NCBI GenBank assembly: GCA_963662155.1
Contig: OY759261.1
Coordinates: 2,792,227-2,856,226 of the forward strand
Direction of reading: 5' to 3'
Origin: Lamellibrachia columna
Lineage: Eukaryota > Annelida > Polychaeta > Sabellida > Siboglinidae
DNA length: 64,000 bases
In this document: positions 13,301-25,300 of the stretch, piece by piece
How the letters are laid out: every line of letters starts with the position of its first letter
How positions within the stretch are numbered: the first letter of the stretch is position 1
Notes under the pieces: model-generated
Database searches by the model: none
The model's input: the letters and a program-made list of their open reading frames with translations, nothing else
What the model was told of the DNA's origin: nothing
Program-made: the position numbers and the translations under genes

Positions 13301-16300
13301 CCCCATTTGTACTGGCATTAGTGACACCCCCATTTGTACTGACATTAGTGACGTTATCTAACAGTACGGCATGGCCCATCAAATCACGATGCTGTGTGTC
13401 CAGCAACATTTTCCTAGTAAACCGTGATATTCTTAATTGTAGTTACAAATGGTTATGTTTTAGTAACTCTTATAGGTGCATAGACCAAAACAATTACTTA
13501 TGTTTCCTTTTGATAAAGTGCATAATTTTGTTAAAATCATTGAAATAGGTGACTTTTATCTTAAGATAGGGTAACTTGCAAAAATGTGTATATCCTCATG
13601 TTACGTCATGTTACATCATGTTACGTCATGTTACATCGTGTACAGATGGATCACTTTGACCCTTTTTCTCGTACATTTTTTACTGGTTCCGGTCAAAAAT
13701 AATTTAATTGTTCATCGGCAGGGGTCAATTCATTTTTTTTTCAATTAAAATTCACACATGTAACCAGTGATCAATTCAAATTCAATTCAATTTACTGTCA
13801 AAAAAGATCAATTCAAGTTCAATTCATTTTTATTCAATTCAAATTCATTTTACAAATTCGCAACAGCAGAATATATATATATATATATATTATATATACC
13901 CAGTAATCAGTTATCATCATTGGTATATCAAATTACCAACTTTAACAAAAATAGAAAAAAAATATGTATAAATATAATTAGTTACTGCCAAGAGTCAGTT
14001 ACTATCAAGTAACATGGAAGTTTCCAGCAATGTACGAAACTAGAGTTACACATTCCATAATAGAAGTCATTAATGGCTCTCTAAGAGAACAACTACAAAC
14101 AACTATGTGCTACTCCAGATTTACTTATTTCACCAGTTTTATAGCTGCACAAACAGGAATTAAACCTCAAAGAGGTACATGTGAAAACTACTTCACACAT
14201 TACACACAAACTTGTTGTGTCCCTCTCCCCAGTCACAGACTCACTGAGCACAACCTCCCCAGTCTCACAGACTCACTGAGCACAACCTCCCCAGTCTCAC
14301 ATACTCACTGAGCACAACCTCCCCAGTCTCACATACTCACTGAGCACAACCTCCCCAGTCTCACAGACTCACTGAGCACAACCTCCCCAGTCTCACAGAC
14401 TCACTGAGCACAACCTCCCCCGTCTCACAGACTCACTGAGCACAACCTCCCCAGTCTCACAGACTCACTGAGCACAACCTCCCCAGTCTCACATACTCAC
14501 TGAGCACAACCTCCCCAGTCTCACAGACTCACTGAGCACAACCTCCCCAGTCTCACAGACTCACTGAGCACAACCTCCCCAGTCTCACAGACTCACTGAG
14601 CACAACCTCCCCCGTCTCACATATTCACTGAGCACAACCTCCCCAGTCTCACAGACTCACTGAGCACAACCTCCCCCGTCTCACATACTCAATGAGCAGT
14701 GAGCACAACCTCCCCAGTCTCACATACTCAATGAGCAGTGAGCACAACCTCCCCAGTCTCGCATACTCAATGAGCAGTGAGCACAACCTCCCCAGTCTCG
14801 CATACTCAATGAGCACAACCTCCCCAGTCTCACAGACTCACTGAGCACAACCTCCCCAGTCTCACAGACTCACTGAGCACAACCTCCCCAGTCTCACAGA
14901 CTCACTGAGCACAACCTCCACAGACTCACTGAGCACAACCTCCCCCGTCTCACATACTCACTGAGCACAACCTCCCCAGTCTCACAGACTCACTGAGCAC
15001 AACCTCCCCCGTCTCACATACTCAATGAGCAGTGAGCACAACCTCCCCAGTCTCACATACTCAATGAGCAGTGAGCACAACCTCCCCAGTCTCGCATACT
15101 CAATGAGCAGTGAGCACAACCTCCCCCGTCTCACATACTCACTGAGCACAACCTCCCCAGTCTCACAGACTCACTGAGCACAACCTCCCCAGTCTCGCAT
15201 ACTCAATGAGCAGTGGGAGCTAGCTTGTTGTAGTGGATACTAGAGCTAGCATGTTGTAGTGTATACTAGAGGTAGCATGTTGTAGTGGATACTAGAGCTT
15301 GTAGTGGATACTAGAGCTAGCATGTCGTAGATAGATTAGTGGTTTTTTTGCGAAATGATTCTAAAATGAAATTAATGAAAAACTTAATTGAGGAGGAACA
15401 TTTAAGCTTTCATGTAGATACTGCTTTCATGTAGATACTGCTTTCATGTAGGTACTGCTTTCATGTAGGTAATGCTTTCATGTAGATACTGCTTTCATGT
15501 AGATACTGCTTCCATGTAGATACTGCTTTCATGTTTCCAGACACGCGTTGAGAGAATATAACATTCACAAGAAACTGGAACAGGCGCGAATTGTACGGCT
15601 CTTTGATGTCTTCGAGATAGACAACAATTCGTAAGTTGTGCCTCCTGTGGCACTAAATATCGTTACGTAAATACTGTTGTTGGAACCTTTCTGGCTAATG
15701 CTAGTAAGGTTGAATAAGTAGTAAGGTTGAATAAGTGTGTTGATCATCATTGGTGAGATAACTAGTTGCGTGAAAGATGACTTGTGAAAGATGACTTGTG
15801 AAAGGCAATGATGGTGGTTAGGAATTAACTCTAACTATTTAGAATTAACTAGTTTAATTGGTCTTTATCATTCTGTCGAGCCAGGGGCAGCTGCATACGT
15901 CAGTTCCTTTGGCATATCGACCTATTGAAAGGTGTATTTGTCAGTTGTGTTAACCAATAATATTATGAACATGTAGGATACTTAACTTTTATAGATTGTG
16001 AACCGACTGTTGCTGGTCGGATGGGTAATGACAGGCATATCCTTGAGTTGCTCTTTGGTGTTGGACTGATTCGTAGAATGATGACTGACCAGGACAGCAA
16101 TCCTGGTTCACGACGCTGGTCTGTGGGTTGGATGTGGTAGTTTATCAAATGGGAACTGCACAAGGAAATTGTAGATGATGTATGGGAACTAGTGGATGAT
16201 GTATGGGCACTAGTGGATGATGTATGGGCACTAGTGGATGATGTATGGGCACTAGTGGATGAAGGTGAATAAAATATGCTGTTGCAGGTTCTGCACAGTC

Positions 16301-19300
16301 CTGGAGTACAGCGACGGCAATGACCTAGACTTCTATCTGTTGCAGGTTCTGTACAGTCCTGGAGTACAGCGATGGCAATGACCTAGACTTCTATCTGTTG
16401 CAGGTTCTGCACAGTCCTGGAGTACAGCGATGGCAATGACCTAGACTTCTATCTGTTGCAGGTTCTGTACAGTCCTGGAGTACAGCGATGGCAATGATCT
16501 AGACTTCTATCTGTTGCAGGTTCTGCACAGTCCTGGAGTACAGCGACGGCAATGACCTAGACTTCTATCTGTTGCAGGTTCTGCACAGTCCTGGAGTACA
16601 GCGACGGCAATGACCTAGACTTCTATCTGTTGCAGGTTCTGCACAGTCCTGGAGTACAGCGACGGCAATGACCTAGACTTCTATCTGTTGCAGGTTCTGC
16701 ACAGTCCTGGAGTACAGCGACGGCAATGACCTAGACTTCTATCTGTTGCAGGTTCTGCACAGTCCTGGAGTACAGCGACGGCAATGACCTAGACTTCTAT
16801 CTGTTGCAGGTTCTGCACAGTCCTGGAGTACAGCGACGGCAATGACCTAGACTTCTATCTGTTGCAGGTTCTGCACAGTCCTGGAGTACAGCGACGGCAA
16901 TGACCTAGACTTCTATCTGTTGCAGGTTCTGCACAGTCCTCGAGTACAGCGACGGCAATGACCTAGACTTCTATCTGTTGCAGGTTCTGCACAGTCCTCG
17001 AGTACAGCGACGGCAATGACCTAGACTTCTATCTGTTGCAGGTTCTGCACAGTCCTGGAGTACAGCGATGGCAATGACCTAGACTTCTATCTGTTGCAGA
17101 TTCTGCACAGTCCTCGAGTACAGCGATGGCAATGACCTAGACTTCTATCTGTTGCAGGTTCTGCACAGTCCTGGAGTACAGCGACGGCAATGACCTAGAC
17201 TTCTATCTGTTGCAGGTTCTGCACAGTCCTGGAGTACAGCGACGGCAATGACCTAGACTTCTATCTGTTGCAGGTTCTGTACAGTCCTGGAGTACAGCGA
17301 TGGCAATGACCTAGACTTCTATCTGTTGCAGGTTCTGCACAGTCCTCGAGTACAGCGACGGCAATGACCTAGACTTCTATCTGTTGCAGGTTCTGCACAG
17401 TCCTGGAGTACAGCAACGGCAATGACCTAGACTTCTATCTGTTGCAGGTTCTGCACAGTCCTCGAGTACAGCGACGGCAATGACCTAGACTTATATCTGT
17501 TGCAGGTTCTGCACAGTCCTCGAGTACAGCGACGGCAATGACCTAGACTTCTATCTGTTGCAGGTTCTGTACAGTCCTGGAGTACAGCGATGGCAATGAC
17601 CTAGACTTCTATCTGTTGCAGGTTCTGCACAGTCCTCGAGTACAGCGACGGCAATGACCTAGACTTCTATCTGTTGCAGGTTCTGTACAGTCCTGGAGTA
17701 CAGCGACGGCAATGACCTAGACTTCTATCTGTTGCAGGTTCTGCACAGTCCTCGAGTACAGCGACGGCAATGACCTAGACTTCTATCTGTTGCAGGTTCT
17801 GCACAGTCCTGGAGTACAGCGACGGCAATGACCTAGACTTCTATCTGTTGCAGGTTCTGTACAGTCCTGGAGTACAGCGATGGCAATGACCTAGACTTCT
17901 ATCTGTTGCAGGTTCTGCACAGTCCTCGAGTACAGCGATGGCAATGACCTAGACTTCTATCTGTTGCAGGTTCTGCACAGTCCTCGAGTACTGCGATGGC
18001 ATTGACCTAGACTTCTATCTGTTGCAGGTTTTGCACAGTCCTGGAGTACAGCGACGGCAATGATCTAGACTTCTATCTGTTGCAGGTTCTGCACAGTCCT
18101 GGAGTACAGCGATGGCAATGACCTAGACTTCTATCTGTTGCAGGTTCTGCACAGTCCTGGAGTACAGCGACGGCAATGACCTAGACTTCTATCTGTTGCA
18201 GGTTCTGCACAGTCCTGGAGTACAGCGACGGCAATGACCTAGACTTCTATCTGTTGCAGGTTCTGCACAGTCCTGGAGTACAGCAACGGCAATGACCTAG
18301 ACTTCTATCTGTTGCAGGTTCTGCACAGTCCTCGAGTACAGCGACGGCAATGACCTAGACTTCTATCTGTTGCAGGTTCTGTACAGTCCTGGAGTACAGC
18401 GATGGCAATGACCTAGACTTCTATCTGTTGCAGGTTCTGCACAGTCCTCGAGTACAGCGATGGCAATGACCTAGACTTCTATCTGTTGCAGGTTCTGCAC
18501 AGTCCTGGAGTACAGCGATGGCAATGACCTGGACTTCTATCTGTTGCAGGTTCTGCACAGTCCTGGAGTACAGCGACGGCAATGACCTAGACTTCTATCT
18601 GTTGCAGGTTCTGTACAGTCCTGGAGTACAGCGACGGCAATGACCTAGACTTCTATCTGTTGCAGGTTCTGTACAGTCCTGGAGTACAGCGATGGCAATG
18701 ACCTAGACTTCTATCTGTTGCAGGTTCTGCACAGTCCTCGAGTACAGCGATGGCAATGACCTAGACTTCTATCTGTTGCAGGTTCTGCACAGTCCTCGAG
18801 TACTGCGATGGCATTGACCTAGACTTCTATCTGTTGCAGGTTTTGCACAGTCCTGGAGTACAGCGACGGCAATGATCTAGACTTCTATCTGTTGCAGGTT
18901 CTGCACAGTCCTGGAGTACAGCGATGGCAATGACCTAGACTTCTATCTGTTGCAGGTTCTGCACAGTCCTGGAGTACAGCGACGGCAATGACCTAGACTT
19001 CTATCTGTTGCAGGTTCTGCACAGTCCTGGAGTACAGCGACGGCAATGACCTAGACTTCTATCTGTTGCAGGTTCTGCACAGTCCTGGAGTACAGCGACG
19101 GCAATGACCTAGACTTCTATCTGTTGCAGGTTCTGCACAGTCCTGGAGTACAGCGACGGCAATGACCTAGACTTCTATCTGTTGCAGGTTCTGCACAGTC
19201 CTCGAGTACAGCGACGGCAATGACCTAGACTTCTATCTGTTGCAGGTTCTGTACAGTCCTGGAGTACAGCGACGGCAATGACCTAGACTTCTATCTGTTG

Positions 19301-22300
19301 CAGGTTCTGCACAGTCCTGGAGTACAGCGACGGCAATGACCTAGACTTCTATCTGTTGCAGGTTCTGCACAGTCCTCGAGTACAGCGACGGCAATGACCT
19401 AGACTTCTATCTGTTGCAGGTTCTGCACAGTCCTCGAGTACAGCGACGGCAATGACCTAGACTTCTATCTGTTGCAGGTTCTGTACAGTCCTGGAGTACA
19501 GCGATGGCAATGACCTAGACTTCTATCTGTTGCAGGTTCTGCACAGTCCTCGAGTACAGCAATGGCAATGACCTAGACTTCTATCTGTTGCAGGTTCTGC
19601 ACAGTCCTGGAGTACAGCGATGGCAATGACCTGGACTTCTATCTGTTGCAGGTTCTGCACAGTCCTGGAGTACAGCGATGGCAATGACCTGGACTTCTAT
19701 CTGTTGCAGGTTCTGTACAGTCCTGGAGTACAGCGATGGCATTGACCTAGACTTCTATCTGTTGCAGGTTCTGCACAGTCCTCGAGTACAGCGATGGCAA
19801 TGACCTAGACTTCTATCTGTTGCAGGTTCTGTACAGTCCTGGAGTACAGCGACGGCAATGACCTGGACTTCTATCTGTTGCAGGTTCTGCACAGTCCTGG
19901 AGTACAGCGACGGCAATGACCTGGACTTCTATCTGAAGCAGAACAAAAGTATCCCAGAGAAGGAGGCGCGCTCCATCATTGTACAGACAGTGAGTGCCCT
20001 GCGCTACCTCAACCAGATCAACCCGCCTGTCATACACTACGATCTCAAACCAGGTGAGTCTACATCGTCATAGTCACCTCAGTTATTTTTACAGTCACAT
20101 CTCGTTTATCTGTTCTTCGATAACCCGTTTTCTTTCGTAATCTGCATGCTTTTGTGTTTGAATAAAGCCAGTGCACATATTTGCTTCATTGTTCTGTGTT
20201 TCAATAATCACGCTACATGAATCCAGCCATAATCATTTGGAACCAAAGTGTGCAGATAAAAGAGAGATGACTGAATATTGGAAGTGTTTGTTAGAAACAA
20301 TTAATGCTATAATGGTTGAATGTCAGTTAGTATTTCCATATATTTACTATTATTTTCGGTGAAGTGTAAAGTGCTTTGAGCGGTCCTAAGGACTGGATAT
20401 AAGAATACAGCTTTTGGGAAAAGAATAAGAATTTACCTTTTAATACATAACTTTTACAATAAAGTGAAGTGTAAATAAGTAGTGGAATATTGGGGCAGTT
20501 TACATTGAAGTGTAAACAAGTACTGTAAATCAGGAAATGTTTGTGAGCGTTTAAAGCTATTTCCACGTTTTTCCACAAAATCACAAAAGAAATTGGTACA
20601 AACCTCCATTTGTGATACACCTTCCTCCCAGATCATGTTGGTACAAACCTCCATTTGTGATACACCTTCCTCCCAGATCATGTTGGTACAAACCTCCATT
20701 TGTGATACACCTTCCTCCTAGATCATGTTAGTACAAACTGTGATACACCTTCCTCCCAGATCATGTTGGTACAAACCTCCATTTGTGATACATCTTCCTC
20801 CCAGATCATGTTGGTACAAACCTCCATTTGTGATACACCTTCCTCCCAGATCATGTTAGTACAAACCCCCATCTGTGATACATGTGATCTTTGACGGGCG
20901 TTTGCCAAAAAAATTGCTTTTTCAATGTGGAAACACCATATCTCTAGCTTTGTATATTTATTATCCATAAAGTTCACTTTTATAGCAATTATATACATCT
21001 AAACGCTTATTCATGGATAAAGCATGCCTCTTTCAAGTAATAAATCGCATTTTGTTATCTTTGACAGGCGTTTGCAAGAAAACTGCTTTTCCAATTTGGA
21101 AACATATCTGTGGTAATAATGACGCTACTCCAATGAAGTGTTGATTCATGTGCTCCTTATTATATTCTTTATGCAACTACAAAGAGTTTTTTTATGTATA
21201 GTTTTAGTGTGATCTTAGTAGTCATAATGGAAAATATGCTCTATTTTTGTGGCCATCTTTGTTTGTTGCCCTGGAAATGGGGGTCTGGCAGAAAAATTAT
21301 AAATATATTTTTTACTCAGTAAGCTTGGGCTAAAACCAGGGTTTAAAAAAATCATGATTTTTTTTTATTAAAAACAGATTTTTTTATTTATTGGATTTTT
21401 TTAAAATCTGGTATACACAATGTCATAAAATATTTGACTGTTAGGCTATCTGGTGTCAATACAGCTACTCAAGTGTGCACTCTTTGTGCTTTTGTATTAC
21501 AAAACACACAAAACTTTGTTGATTTCGATGCTTGTAAACAATTATTTGTGTTAAATTCACATAAATCAGCGATTAAAAAAACCGAAAGTAAAAAAAATCA
21601 TAAATCAATGATTTTTTTGGAGCGATTTAAATCATGATTTAAATCAAATGATTTAAATCAAACAACCCTGGCTAAAACAGTTGCATTAGCTATGCAATTT
21701 AAAAATAAATCCTATCCATCTATTTCAATGTGGGGTGTTTCCCCTTAAGGAGGTGTTTGTTGACAACCCTTGTGTCCTTCCAGGCAACATTCTCCTGGGA
21801 ACGGGATCTGTGAGTGGGGAGATCAAAATCACAGACTTTGGTCTCAGCAAAATCATGGATAACGACAGTTACAACCCCGACAACGGCATGGACCTGACGT
21901 CACAAGGTGCTGGCACCTACTGGTAAGTACAATTAACACCGGCATGGACCTGACGTCACAAGGTGCTGGCACCTACTGGTAAGTACAGTTAACACCGGCA
22001 TGGACCTGACGTCACAAGGTGCTGGCACCTACTGGTAAGTACAGTTAACACCGGCATGGACCTGACGTCACAAGGTGCTGGCACCTACTGGTAAGTACAG
22101 TTAACACCGGCATGGACCTGACGTCACACGGTGCTGGCACCTACTGGTAAGTACAGTTAACACCGGCATGGACCTGACGTCACAAGGTGCTGGCACCTAC
22201 TGGTAAGTACAGTTAACACCGGCATGGACCTGACGTCACAAGGTGCTGGCACCAACTGGTAAGAACAGCTAATGCCCAAACTCTCAAACGAACTCATCAC

Positions 22301-25300
22301 TTTCAAATCATCTGAAATTATAGCTCAAAAACTGAGACATTTAAAAAAAATTGCATTTCTACCTTAAATCCTTGTGGTCTGTCATTATGGTGATGACCTT
22401 TGTGCGTCCCTGTTCATGATATCAAGTCCCTGTATCATGCTTAACTATTCTGATTTGTTTCGCCTTTATTATTAGTATTACTTAGTTGATTGTGATTACA
22501 ACAAACATCATGGCCCCATATTGTCCAATTGAAAGTCAATTTTTTCCAACATTGCATATCTGTTTTCATTTTTGGGTTAGACAATTATAGATAAAAGTCT
22601 GATAATCCAGACAGATTACCAAAGCATTAAATTCAAGGTAAATTCAGTAATCCGTCAAAAAGGTGATCCACAAAATAACAAATTTAACACAGGAGTCAAT
22701 AGGTGTTTCCTGCACTTTTGAATTGTCTATTTAGATGCTGAAGAAATAAATATGGTGGTTCTGAGTGCCTCCAGGTCAGCTACTTTACACTGGGTCATTG
22801 TAGCAATGACATATACTGAGTGCCTCCAGGTCAGCTACTTTACACTGGGTCATTGTAGCAATGACATACTGAGTGCCTCCAGGTCAGCTACTTTACACTG
22901 GGACATTGTAGCAATGACATATACTGAGTGCCTCCAGGTCAGCTACTTTACACTGGGTCATTGTAGCAATGACATACTGAGTGCCTCCAGGTCAGTTACT
23001 TTACACTGGGACATTGTAGCAATGACATATACTGAGTGCCTCCAGGTCAGTTACTTTACACTGGGACATTGTAGCAATGACATATACTGAGTGCCTCCAG
23101 GTCAGCTACTTTACACTGGGTCATTGTAGCAATGACATACTGAGTGCCTCCAGGTCAGCTACTTTACACTGGGTCATTGTAGCAATGACATACTGAGTGC
23201 CTCCAGGTCAGCTACTTTACACTGGGTCATTGTAGCAATGACATACTGAGTGCCTCCAGGTCAGCTACTTTACACTGGGTCATTGTAGCAATGACATATA
23301 CTGAGTGCCTCCAGGTCAGCTACTTTACGCTGGGTCATTGTAGCAATGACATATTCTGAGTGCCTCCAGGTCAGCTACTTTACATTGGGACATTGTAGCA
23401 GTGACATATTCTGAGTGCCTCCAGGTCAGCTACTTTACACTGGGTCATTGTAGCAATGACATACTGAGTGCCTCCAGGTCAGCTACTTTACACTGGGACA
23501 TTGTAGCAATGACATATACTGAGTGCCTCCAGGTCAGCTACTTTACACTGGGTCATTGTAGCAATGACATATTCTGAGTGCCTCCAGGTCAGCTACTTTA
23601 CATTGGGACATTGTAGCAGTGACATATTCTGAGTGCCTCCAGGTCAGCTACTTTACACTGGGTCATTGTAGCAATGACATACTGAGTGCCTCCAGGTCAG
23701 CTACTTTACACTGGATCATTGTAGCAATGACATACTGAGTGCCTCCAGGTCAGCTACTTTACACTGGGTCATTGTAGCAATGACATATTCTGAGTGCCTC
23801 CTGGTCAGCTACTTTACATTGGGACATTGTAGCAGTGACATACTGAGTGCCTCCAGGTCAGCTACTTTACACTGGGTCATTGTAGCAATGACATATTCTG
23901 AGTGCCTCCAGGTCAACTACTTTACACTGGGTCATTGTAGCAATGACATATTCTGAGTGCCTCCAGGTCAACTACTTTACACTGGGTCATTGTAACAGTG
24001 ACATATACTTTTGTTGCCCATGATGACATCAATGACATCAACGTCGGGGTGATGGGGAGTGGACCAATTTACGGATGTGTTGTTGGTGGGCAAAATGACG
24101 TCAAATAAAGAGGTAATCCCAACGGATTCCTGTACAGACAGGTCTAGTAATCTGTTGCAAAATCTAGGATGCTTGGAATAATGCATTAGCATTAAAATTG
24201 AGCCCTGCATTGGATTCACATGTTAAGTTAAGACTTAAGAATGCAGTTCGAGATTTATTCGACTTTGACTACCTAGGTTCATTTTCCAGACATTGTTCTG
24301 CACATTACTTGTCTTCCACCTGTCATTTTCTCAGTTGTCCCATATTATCTCTCTATTATCTATTAAGGCTTCACTGTTGCTAGGAATGTTGCCATGGTAA
24401 CTGTGTTTGTGTTGTTGCTAGGTATCTACCACCGGAGTGCTTTGTCGTGGGGAAAGACCCGCCAAAGATCTCATCCAAGGTCGATGTCTGGTCGGTCGGA
24501 GTAATTTTTTACCAGTGCCTCTTTGGGAAAAAGGTATGTATGTATGCACGTCTGCATACATACTGATAGTAATTGACTGATTGTGGGTGTTCATGTCATC
24601 ATGTGTGATTGTGTGTGTTCGTGTCATTGGCTGTGATTGTGTGTGTACATGTCATTGACTGTGATTGTGTCATTGACTGTGTTGTGTGTGTTTGTGTCAT
24701 TGACTTTGATTGTGTGTTTGTGTTGTTGACTGATTGTGTGTGTTCGTGCCATTGACTGTGGTTGTGTATGTTCATGTCATTGGCTGTGATTGCGTGTGTT
24801 CGTGTCATTGTCTGTGATTTTGTGTGGTCGTGTCATTGACTGTGATTGTTTGTGTTCGTGTCATTGACTGAGATTGTGTGTGTTCGTGTCATTGACTGTG
24901 ATTGTGTGTGTTCGTGTCATTGACTGCGATTGTGTGTGTTCATGTCATTGGCTGTGACTGTGAGTGTTCATGTCATTGACTGTGATTGTGTGTGTTCGTG
25001 TCATTGACTGTGATTGTGTGTGTTTGTGTCATTGACTGCGATTGTGTGTGTTCATCTCATTGGCTGTGACTGTGAGTGTTCATGTCATTGACTGTGATTG
25101 TGGGTGTTCATGTCATTGGCTGTGACTGTGTGTTCATGTCATTGACTGTGATTGTGTGTGTGTTCGTGTCATTGGCTGTGACTGTGTGTTCATGTCATTA
25201 ACTGTGATTGTGTGTGTTCGTGTCATTAACTGTGATTGTTTGTGTTCGTGTCATTAACTGTGATTGTGTGGGTTCTTGCAGCCATTTGGCCACAACTTGT

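Noticed and set aside
12474..13409. Repeat proteins of 219 and 211 codons on both strands
   Set aside because: 27-bp unit is a multiple of 3, so open frames arise automatically; lies inside a TLK intron.
16282..19935. 63 tandem coding exons making a repeat protein
   Set aside because: 58 bp is not a multiple of 3, units lack donors of their own (CAG|GTTCTG is a poor 5' site), and TGA appears one unit after any early entry.
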